A DNA stretch of 64,000 nt, taken from the NCBI GenBank assembly GCA_037157565.1, contig JAZHRO010000063.1:12320001-12384000 (forward strand), written 5' to 3'. The stretch is from Thalassia testudinum (taxonomy: Eukaryota; Streptophyta; Magnoliopsida; Alismatales; Hydrocharitaceae). Made by a program: the position numbers and the translations under genes. Every line of letters begins with the position of its first letter. Positions within the stretch are counted from its first letter, which is position 1. Below, one piece after another: positions 55,374 through 64,000 of this stretch. The notes beneath the pieces are model-generated. The model had not been told where the DNA came from. It saw only the letters and a list, made by a program, of their open reading frames with translations, and did no database searches.

Positions 55374-58165
55374 TAAAATAACCCGTTGCCTTTTTAGTTG
55401 GATAAGATGTTTGGAGTTTCAGTCAGATGTCTGTCCAGACGTCTGGACACATGTCCGAACGTCTGAAAGTGGGAAATTTCGTACGTCCCTTTGCGCTCTG
55501 TGCGCGGGCGGCGTGTAGAGGCTTCTCTCTCCTCTACACCCCACCCCTAAACCCTAGCACCCACTCTATTTAAACCCCCTTCTCTTCTTCTCACCCCCTC
55601 ACCACTCAAGGCACCGCCACCTCCACCTTCTCCTTGCGATGGCCACACCCTCCAACCTCCCATCTCTACTGCTACAACCACGGCGAGAAAGGGAGGAGCT
55701 AGCGAGGGAGAACGGGGAAGAGCAAGAGCGAGAGAGTGTGAGGGAGTGAGAACGGGGGAGGAGGGTGACGGCTACGACAGCTCAATGGAGCCTGAGGAGG
55801 ACTTTGTGGGAGAGAGGAGGACGCCAATGAGGAGCTTCTCAAGCTCCTACAGATGCTGGAGCTGCCGCTGCGGGCGGAGGTGCGAACGGGGCGAGCTGCA
55901 TGGAGGAGTTTTGATACTGGAAGTTTCCAGTATCAGACGTCTGGAGTATCGTCCAGACGGCTAGCGGGGCACCCGGACATCCGGAGCTGAAGCCAGATGT
56001 CTAAAAGCATAATATCTCGAGGTATGTACCTTCCTGCGCTACTTTTTGCCATTCAAATCATTGCACAAGAGGTGTTAGGTTAAAAATGGTGTCTGTGCTC
56101 TACACACAAGCGTAGAGCGTCGAGGAGTGGGGTACGCATTTCAAGGTGATTTTGGACATCTGATCACATCGCCAGATGTCCAACCGCATCGCCAAACATC
56201 CGACGACCCTTCCAGATGACTGGAAGGAGGGTAAGACCTCTGGAGCTGCCCCCAGATGGTCGCGGAGGGATCCAGACGTCTGAGAATACTGCAGGAAACA
56301 CAAGGTGAGATCTGACGTCTTTTAAGACGTCTGGGAGTAGTCCCAGACATCTGATTTTGGTCTGTAACCATATTTTTTGGGCCGTTTAGGGCCCACATAG
56401 AATCGGATTTTCGCAAACGAAGTACCTCAGTTTTCCACTCGAGTTCCTCTATGTATTCGTGTTGAATATCTATTATTTTGACCTTGTCTAATGTAAATTA
56501 ATTGTTGGTACAGGTTACCAGCTGGTGGCATGTTCGGGGCCCACAGAGACGATGAGATCTGCGGCACAGGCCCCCATTCCTCCCGTGATACCCCGTAGAG
56601 TGGTTTAATTCAGTCATTAATATTTAAATAAGAATGAACTTGTTTGGAATAATCGGATCGAACTCTAGGATGTGGAATGAACCCTAGGGTAGAAATGTAT
56701 GAGCCTGTCTTGAGCTGTAATGTTTACTTGATGCGTGTTTAAAATTAAATTGCTAGAAAATGGTATTAGTGTAATTATGAGATGCATGTTAAAATACGAG
56801 TTGCCTGTATGTGAATGAATTATGAGATGCATGTTAGAATACGAGTTGCCTGTATGTGAATGAGAAAATAAACGGTGAAACCACAAGTTGTATGTAAATG
56901 ATTAAGAATTAAATTGTGAAAACACGAGCTGCCTGTATATGGATGAGGAATGAGTTATGAAACCTGAGATCTGAATGTGGATAAATGAGACGAATAATGA
57001 GCATGAACCCTACGGGGAATTAGGAGTAGAACTCCTGTGTATGAAAGGAATCTGGAATGTAGATGGGAAGTGTGCTGGCCCTTGTGTACGTGGTACCAAG
57101 GAGAGCAACTATCCCTTTTTAGTGTAGAAAGGAGCTAGCCACCCTTGGGTTGAGACCCGAGGTTAGGATTGGCCACTCTACACCAACTCCTGTTGGCCCT
57201 CGCGTACGTGGTACCGAGGCGTGCTACTAGTGTAGGGAGGGAGCTAGCCACCCCATGGGGCCTGAGGTTAAGCTAGCCACCCTACACCGACTTTGTCAGG
57301 CCCTCTAGGCAAACCGGGGTAGTCGAACGAGGGTATGCGGACTGTAGAGGGGCGAGACCCCTGTTCTGAGAGGGAAAGGCCCTATACTATTCCGTGTTGT
57401 ACTTTGGGCGTACTCACTAGCGGAAATGACTAACCAGGTGTTAGTGCGGGGTTACTACCCATGCGCTTATCACCCGTGCCGTAGTCACCGCTACTTCTCA
57501 ATAGTGACCTCGAGGTGGTTGACTGGGTGTAAGACTACCGTGAGGGACTCTCCCAACCAGAAGAGCACCACGTGTACCTTCTACTCCATGGAAAAAACTG
57601 CAATCAAGATCGTTTCCACGAGGAACGTGCAAGATCAAGAAATGCTTGGATACTTTGAGAAATAGATGAACCAGAAATATGTAAATGAGATAACTAGAAA
57701 TGAGAACAAAACATACTTGTTGTTTTTACTTTACTTGCACATAAATAATGTAAGCATCACTCTACTCAGCGTTCGCTGACTCCATCTTTTCGTAACCCTG
57801 TTCAGGACCAGGAGTTGAGCAACTCAAATTTTCGATTGCAAGGGAGCTAGGCCCAGCCGAGCCTAGCCGTAGTAGTTTTCTTTCCAACTTTTGTTACTAT
57901 TGTAGTTTTGAGTATTGGACTTTAAAATTTCTGTACTCGTTACTTTCCGTTTTCTATTGTTATTGTTGTGGCATGTACTATGTTGAGACTATTGTTCTAC
58001 TTTTGTTTACTGCTTCATTCTTTCCTTCTGCTTAGTTATATTGCATGTGTGAATGTGGTTTATTTCCCTGCTTTTGGTTATTTCTCGTTAGACGACTAGG
58101 TCTTGGGATTAATTGAGACGAGCCGGTCTCAGGTCCTGTAGGGATCCCGGAACCAGGTCGTAACA
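55374..58165 (+). repeat. Solo LTR B
   Basis: This 2.8-kb LTR is of the same family as LTR A, flanked by ATGCC on both sides. It starts TAAAATAACCCG (TG changed to TA) and ends GGTCGTAACA. It shares with LTR A the AGACGTCTGG-rich U3 (55409-56340), the GTGTAGGGAGGGAG repeats (about 57110-57310) and the GTGGTTGACTGGGTGTA block (57514). At 57411 it shows the uninterrupted version of the E5 insertion site. Confidence 0.85.
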
Positions 58166-58729
58166 ATGCCTATGCCCTAACTATTGCGACCTGGTGATGG
58201 ACACACCTCATCATGGAAATGGTTGTGATGACAACTCCATTCATAATCGGCTATTCTACGTATGTCATCGAGGAGATGCAGTAAGTTAATATATGTACAC
58301 ATTGTCAATTGTTTTGCTATAACAGTAACACAGATTTGCTTTATGATTAAATTTCACATTTCCCATCACGTGTAGGGATGCAGTTACAAGAATTTATCTA
58401 GGACTCATTTTGCCACATTTCAATCGCTGAACGCTGAGTTCCATTTTTTATTATACCTTTATGATAAGTTGGAGAAGAATTACAAGGACCAGCAAAAGTC
58501 ACTTGAGGGATACATTCAACTACTACAATGAAACTTAGCAAAAATGGGCTCTACCATCAATGAAAATTTCTTAGTGTACAATGCTTTGGAGGAGGTATTG
58601 CATACCTCCCAAGCTGAAGTCGATAAGTTGAAACACAGAATCTGGGAACTAGAAGAGGAAGTTGGGGTCTACGAAGTCGTGCGAGATGAAACCTTATTAA
58701 GAACCATGGGAGGATTGCATCTTTCGTAG
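58166..58729 (+). pseudogene. GRF zinc-finger/coiled-coil gene, 3' segment
   Basis: This continues 55319-55373. Exon sequence 58171-58280 encodes CPNYCDLVMD, then NRLFYVCHRGDA. A 95-bp intron (58281-58375, GTAAGT...GTAG) joins in phase to GCSYKNLS, completing the R-x-F-Y-x-C-(x)6-C half of a GRF-type zinc finger. The rest (to TAG 58727-58729) is a predicted coiled coil, including LEEVLHTSQAEVDKLKHRIW and ELEEEV heptads. One in-frame TGA (58529-58531) interrupts it. Plants have many short GRF-finger proteins with C-terminal coiled coils; their function is mostly unknown. Confidence 0.6.
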
Positions 58730-59529
58730 AGTTTCTCGCATTTTCAATATTTCTCGTTTCTTACTTTGCTTATCACAAGACCGAGACATTAAACTGAGAT
58801 CATACTGCTTTAGGCCTGTAGTTGGTGGTGGTTAACTACTTTATGCTAGTTGTCTTATTTCATTTTTCGTATCATTCTTGTTCGCAACATGTTTTTATTT
58901 CGTTTAACATGTTAGAAGTACATTCCTGATGTAAACACATTTACACTACTTAAAATGTCTATTTATGCATGTTCTTAAGCATAGGATTGTATTTCATGAT
59001 ATAAATATTGCATTACATGCATCATCTTGCATTTAGAGTAGTTTGAATAAAATGGAGGTTAATTGTCTCCTTTTATGTGCTTGGACAGGGCAAAAATTTT
59101 ATCGGGGCCTCGGATCAAAGATCCAACCGTATGGATATGATCAGGGCGACGATTGGAGTTCAACGACTCCAAGATTGCCCTAATCAGGCATCCGTAGCAT
59201 CAGATAGAGATCGGGGAACCCTAGAAGATCAAGGGCCAGGATGGTGTAAATCCGCACTTCAGATGGCAAATCCGACCACACGGATGAATTCGGATCGACG
59301 ATCGCAGCCCAACGACACAAAAATCGAGTAAATCCGACATCCGTGGCACCATCTACAACTTCCAGAAGATGGACGGCTAAGATGGCGCCATGTGGCGCCA
59401 TCTCAGCCACCCAATCGGCCGCATGCGTCTGGTGAAGACCGCGCACCGTCTCCTCTCCGCCGTTGGATCTCGATCCAACGGCTGCGGTCGCTCGCGTTTA
59501 AAAACTTCCGCGCGACCATTTCGCCCGCG

Positions 59530-59584
59530 TAGCGCAGCGGCGACGCAGCTGCGGGCGAAGCGGAGGTCGCGGGTTCGAGCCGCG
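59530..59584 (+). other. tRNA-like module in E1-family solo LTR
   Basis: A-box-like TAGCGCAGCGG (59530-59540) fits TRGCNNAGYNG. The T-arm is canonical: CGCGG (59568-59572), a 7-nt loop GTTCGAG, then CCGCG (59580-59584). D- and anticodon stems are not convincing. It lies about 360 bp before the TATA box, a placement like that in E3 (about 375 bp). Confidence 0.5.
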
Positions 59585-59943
59585 GTGAGGGGGTGGAAGG
59601 CGCGGGCGAGCGGGCGCGCACGAGCGTCAGATGAAGATCCAACGGCCGCGCGCGCCCGATAGCGCCGACGCACAATTGGACGCTCTGGTGGGCGCGCGAT
59701 CACACGCGGGGGTGCGCTACGCAGCGGGCGCGGACGAGTTCTAAGCCGTCCGATCTCGCGATCGGACGGCTGAGACGACGCGGACGTGCGTATGCGTTAC
59801 GCGCGCGGCCAGCCGAGGGGGCGCGCGTGGGCGCGGCGGCGACGGCGACGGCGAGGCTTTAGCGACGGTTTTATCCGTCACTAAAGACCCCTTATTTATT
59901 ATTTTGAAGATGTAATGTCCATTTTGCCCCCACTCCTTGCAAC

Positions 59944-59950
59944 TATAAAA
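59944..59950 (+). promoter_or_regulatory. TATA box of E1-family solo LTR
   Basis: TATAAAA is followed by GGAGACCCC, as in E1. Confidence 0.6.
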
Positions 59951-60692
59951 GGAGACCCCCTCCATACGAAATTTTCATCCCTTCCTTCTCCTCTCTACCT
60001 CTCCAAAGCTCAAGAGAAGCTTGTCCCACACCCGGGATGCTTCTCGCGAGATAAAGTCCAAATTTTTGTCCCCCTTCGGAAGTGGATCCCGCGACGACGA
60101 CGGCGTGCTGCTTCATTCCCGTTCTTCTGCTTCGTCCTCCTTCGTCCCGCTTCGTTCTCCTTCGTCCAGGCGTCGTCCCGTCCGGCTCGTCCTCCAAGCG
60201 ACCGTCGAGGAGGATTCTCTCTCCCTATTCTTTTTACTGCTTTCTAGTATAGATTTACTGCTTTCTAGAGTAGTCTATTCGTCCTCCGAGCGATCGTCGA
60301 GGAGGACATTTCTCCCTCCATTCTTTTAATGCTTTCTAGAGTAATTGTTTTATGTTTTCTAGTTGTAACGAAAGAACTCTTTTATGATAAATTCCTTATC
60401 TATTCTACATCTCATTTTGATTTCCATGTATAGTATTCCTTCTCTCTCTCTTACTCCCTCTCTCTCTTTTATTTGTTGTAGATACTTAGATAGTTTAAAT
60501 TGAATTTCTTTGTGACAAAATAAAAAGAAACGCAAAGTTTTTAAATCAAACGTTTGCCTTCCTGTGTTCGACCCGGAATTTTAATTTCGGTATAAATTTT
60601 ATTTGTTGAACTCGAATCCTTCGCTTTCGAACTACAACGACGGGTTTTCCAAAACCGAACACGTTAGCGTAGCTTCGTAAATAAGTTCAACA

Positions 60693-62640
60693 ATTCCCTA
60701 TTGTGTTTTTTAATTATCATCTTATACTAATATTCATTTGCACCTTATTTGCAATTTCAATACTTAGCAATGATGATAATTGGACAAGATTATAAATGAG
60801 GGATTTCATAATGACGGGAGTCATGTGATAAGTAAATAATATATAGGTTCCCGCCAACGTTACCTCAAGTGAAGTATCTATAAAATCATATTTCTTATCG
60901 TAATAGTTTGGCATGGATGGGCAAGTATTGACAACTCTAATCCCTCATTTGCTCGAAAAAGGGATTGGCATGGATGGCCTCACTTGCCAACCCCAACCCA
61001 TTACGTGATTTTAAGCTAAAGAACTTTATTATTTTTTTACACTTTATTTTAGTATTTGCTTCTTTATTTCCTTTCATTGCATAATATGTGATTTTGGATT
61101 TTGTATCCTTTATTTTATTTTATATAATTTCGAAATCAGATTTGATTTTAATGTTGGTTTACTTCTTTCCAAGTTGCGGTATGATCCATTGATTTAATAT
61201 TATTTTGCTCATTTTTATAGGTTTTAATTTATTTTCAAAATATATTATTTTGCTTCTTCAACTATTATTTTGGTTCCAACACTTCATTTCATTTTTTATT
61301 CGATTGATGTTATTCCTAATTCATTGACTTTGCTACTATTGTTTCAGTTTGCTTTTGTGCTGGACTTGTTGTTCTTTGTCTTCGAATTCATGTATTGTTC
61401 TAGTTACCTTGTACGCACTTCATTTTTCCTGCACATTTTTTTTTGGTTGCTCACGTATATTAGAAAGCTTATCCAATATTTCTCACCGGGGTGGAATTGG
61501 TGGCCCTATATACGCATGGCTAGTCCTTGACTCCAAGTCTATGACAATAATAATGTTTATTACCTGAGCCACCCATTAAATCAACTCAAATTCCATGTGC
61601 ATATGAAATGGGAGTTCGAAGCATCAAGTCTGTCTATAATCATTTCTTCCAAGTACATGCAATGACTTGTCTCATTTTATAATTTCACTTATATTTCCTT
61701 CAGATCATTCACTATAACCTTTACAGGTTTGGATATAACAGCTCAAGGATGTTGTCTACATTCGGTGGAAGACACACCAAATCTGATTGTTACTTGCTTG
61801 AAGATATAAGCTCACGTGTGTTATGTCATTAAGGATGTCGTACTACATGTAATCATCTTCCATTCATGTAATTTTGTGTATCCATACTATGTACATATGG
61901 AACAAGTCTTCTTTAAGTTAATGCATCCATATTATGTAGCCATGAAACATGACTTGTAATTACTTTCATCAATGTGATAACATTCCAATTTTGAGTACAT
62001 TGCACTGTCATTTCCATAAATTGATCAGCTTCTTATAGATATTTATAAACTTGTAAGCATTCCAATATTACCTCTCCAATTACAACAGGTCCATATACTC
62101 CTAACATCGTATAATCTAAACTTATTATTCAAATATCTTCGAAGGCTCTATAATTTAATTGACTTAACAGCATAACTCATCCTTTCTAATATTATACTTC
62201 GAGGCAAATAGTCAACAATCACCTAACATAAAAAACGATATGATTATTAACACATCTTACTAACACATCCACTACTTATCTTACAATATTAGTACATTAC
62301 CCATCAAATCGTTTACAATGTTAAGTTCACTTAGTAGAGGTTTAAAAAATTCATAATTATAATAATATAAAACATCCCATTTCAACACAAGTGAACTCTA
62401 GAACTCAAACTAAATACTTAAGTTGAGTGGTGGATGACAAAAATCACCAAACACTCTAGTTAGTCATATTAACCTTTTCAACCAAATTATTCTAACCTAA
62501 CATACATTGCATTCCCATCCATTTATTTACTATCCAAAAATCACTCACAAATTTTCAAGATATACGATCCATCTCAAAGGTAATATTAATCAATTTCAAA
62601 TATTACAAATACAATATTCCCCAAACAATCCATCACAACT
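60693..62640. other. AT-rich region, no gene recognised
   Basis: No coding motif. A short repeated motif GGCATGGATGG occurs at about 60911 and 60968 on either side of AATCCCTCATTTGCTCG, possibly a MITE end. The 3' boundary of the Harbinger locus may lie here, but no inverted repeat matching 29019 was found. Confidence 0.45.
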
Positions 62641-63121
62641 TAAAATAATTAACACCCCTAACCCCTCCCCCCCCCCCCCCCTCGAGAACCAATTCCCCAA
62701 GACAAACATGCCCCAATGCTCCCCCTTAAAACCCCTCTTTCCCCACAGCCCTTCTCACCCAGTGCTTCCCACCGCAACCTTTCTTCCCCGGCGCTCCCCC
62801 CTGCAACTCCATCCGTGTCGCGCCTTGCTTGTGTTCCTCCCTCCCTGTTCTCGCTGGCCACCAACCGCCTCCCCCCTTCGCCAGCGCTCCTCCCCGAATC
62901 TGCGACCACCTCCTCTCCCACCTGCGACATCGCGCCCGCCTCCTCTTCGCCAACTCGCCTACATGCGGCTCCTCGCTGATGTTCATGATGTTTTTCGCTT
63001 CTGTGCATGGAGCCCCTCTTCACCCCTCCTGGTATATAAACTGAATTCATTCATAATATTCATTCTATTTAGGAACTGAATCTGGCTTTTGATTTACTAA
63101 ATGTGGTTTCCCCCATTTCAG
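62641..63121. other. CT-rich, proline-coding low-complexity segment
   Basis: A run of 15 C residues (62667-62681) is followed by a C-rich block whose forward frame (ATG at 62710) is Pro/Ser/Arg-rich with no domain. It could be a degenerate 5' exon with a transit-peptide-like composition, or simple low complexity. I cannot connect it to the downstream exons. Confidence 0.3.
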
Positions 63122-63542
63122 GTGATGAGTTCATTTCTCCGTTTCGGGGCCCCAAGAAACATTCTTATTGACGGGAAGCCCCATCTTGGAACCGATAGAT
63201 TGGTTCCATTACTACAGAATTTCAGAAGATAGCTGCAAGAGCTGGGTGGTAAGTCTGAATGTTTGTTATGATCTATCATCCTTGATGTTGCCTACTGCAT
63301 TTTAACATTGCTTCTTTTTCTCGAGTATGCAGGTGGACATCAAATTTGGTACACTATTAGATGATTTGATTGTAGAAAATGATTGGGTTACTGGCATAAA
63401 GATTTGTGGTTCAGGGCAAACAGAGCTTGATTATCATAAGGTCTCATGTGATGTAGTTATTCTTTCAGTGGGCCACTCAGCAAGAGATGTGTATAAAATG
63501 CTTCTACGACATGATGTGGGAATGGTGCCCAAGGACTTTTCT
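63122..63542 (+). pseudogene. FAD-dependent oxidoreductase gene fragment
   Basis: Two exons match the middle of a conserved plant FAD/NAD(P)-binding oxidoreductase of the PDE327 type, a nuclear gene for a plastid protein in Arabidopsis. Exon a (63122 to about 63248, after TTTCAG) reads FGAPRNILIDGKPHLGTDRL and VPLLQNF, with a TAG at 63230-63232. Exon b (63333-63542, between TGCAG and GTAAGT) reads FGTLLDDLIVEN, VVILSVGHSARDVYKMLL and VPKDFS. The exon junction is one base out of phase with a canonical GT donor. Upstream exons are absent. It is likely a broken copy or a captured fragment; the 3' part may continue past the window. Confidence 0.72.
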
Positions 63543-64000
63543 GTAAGTCTGGAAAGATTACTCCATTCTTGGACAAACTTTGCTTCTAGATTTGGTTGTC
63601 ATTTGTTTTATAGCTTCAGAATTATCTTATTCGATTGATGTGATGTTAGATATTGTGTTTAAGTTAGGGGGCTCTAAATTCTCTCATGGTTGACCTACTT
63701 TTGTGGGGCAGAGACTATGGGCGAGCCTCAAGTGTTGAGAGCTGCTGCTTATATTAATTTTGATTTTTTTTTTTTTTTCGGTTTTTAATTTCAGTCATAG
63801 ACTTATAGGTTTCCAAGGACTTCTTTTTACTTGGCTTGAGCCTCATACTATGTGCATGTGTTAGCTTTATGTTTTGTTACGCGTTTTTCCTTGTTTCCTT
63901 ATTTTTGTTATTAGTTTTATTAGTTGAGTGCTTCTATGTGATTTCCCTTCTAACCTCTCTAAATAAGTGAGGTTATGAATGCATGAAGAACAGCCACAAT
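63543..64000. other. Intron or flank, nothing recognised
   Basis: Starts with a GTAAGT donor after exon b. T-rich (a run of T at about 63764-63777), no further exon seen before the window end. Confidence 0.45.

Larger units (their letters stand above)
58927..60692 (+). repeat. E1-family solo LTR
   Basis: This 1766-bp LTR starts TGATGTAAACA and ends AAGTTCAACA, flanked by ATTCC on both sides (58922-58926 and 60693-60697). It is the best preserved member of the E1 LTR family here: its central block (59420-59860) keeps dense CpG where the E1 copies show many TpG/CpA. The TATA box is at 59944-59950. Confidence 0.9.

Noticed and set aside
1883..60692. Pairing the LTR at 58927-60692 with an E1 LTR as one giant element
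   Set aside because: The solo has its own exact ATTCC duplication, and E1 is complete by itself with PBS and PPT.
29018..61000. GGGCTCGTTTG (29018) and the TTTGCTCGAAAAAGGG area (60945) as Harbinger terminal inverted repeats
   Set aside because: The two are not inverted complements; the weak similarity is in direct orientation, and no matching 3-bp duplication is visible.
62507..63079. 190-codon Pro-rich frame as first exon of the FAD oxidoreductase
   Set aside because: No similarity to the conserved N-terminal FAD-binding part was recognised, it includes the poly-C run, and downstream exons start in the middle of the protein.
1..64000. CRISPR arrays, rRNA genes, bacterial operons
   Set aside because: No regularly spaced repeats with unique spacers, no rRNA motifs, no ribosome-binding-site/operon organisation; the DNA is clearly plant nuclear.

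Overview
The window looks like repeat-dense intergenic DNA from an angiosperm nuclear genome. It is a stack of LTR retrotransposons, most of them Ty3/Gypsy elements of the Athila branch. The evidence is primer-binding sites matching the 3' end of plant tRNA-Asp, an FMDD/FIDD reverse transcriptase and a DLGAS protease. I saw no bacterial signatures, rRNA genes or CRISPR arrays. The sequence does not let me name the species.

Layout. (1) 1-9592: a decayed Copia-like gag fragment split by a 7.6-kb non-autonomous Athila-like element, E1 (1883-9527). In place of gag-pol, E1 carries a reading frame I do not recognise. (2) 9593-28068: element E2, of an AGCT-rich LTR family, lacking its PBS, the start of gag and all of RT/RNase H/integrase. 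Its 5' LTR is split by a full-length but heavily mutated Athila-like element, E3 (10669-22203). Its 3' LTR stops at a CACTA-like end (28069). (3) About 29000-58730: an old PIF/Harbinger-type DNA transposon locus, all on the + strand. It holds a MYB/SANT-like ORF1, a second MYB/SANT-like domain, a DDE transposase with a visible intron, and a GRF zinc-finger/coiled-coil gene. All are pseudogenised. Four solo LTRs have landed in it: a Copia-like one (about 31998-33794), LTR A (33856-49993), an E2-family one (52996-55215) and LTR B (55374-58165). LTR A in turn contains E5 (35826-49237), a young, almost intact 13.4-kb Athila-like element with a 660-aa gag frame and a 1224-aa pol frame. (4) A solo LTR of the E1 family lies at 58927-60692. 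After AT-rich DNA comes a fragment of a nuclear gene for a plant FAD-dependent oxidoreductase (63122-63542), cut off by the window end.

Target-site duplications read directly from the sequence fix the nesting: GGCAT (E5), ACATC (LTR A), AGACA (E2-family solo), ATGCC (LTR B), ATTCC (E1-family solo), AAACC (E3) and CCTAA (Copia-like solo). Removing the insertions rejoins the MYB and GRF frames in phase at the ACATC and ATGCC sites. Features outside ordinary annotation: a hairpin just before the polypurine tract in four elements, a second PPT-like tract just after the coding region in the same four, tRNA-like A/B-box modules inside LTRs, and a cluster of E2F-like palindromes in one LTR promoter.
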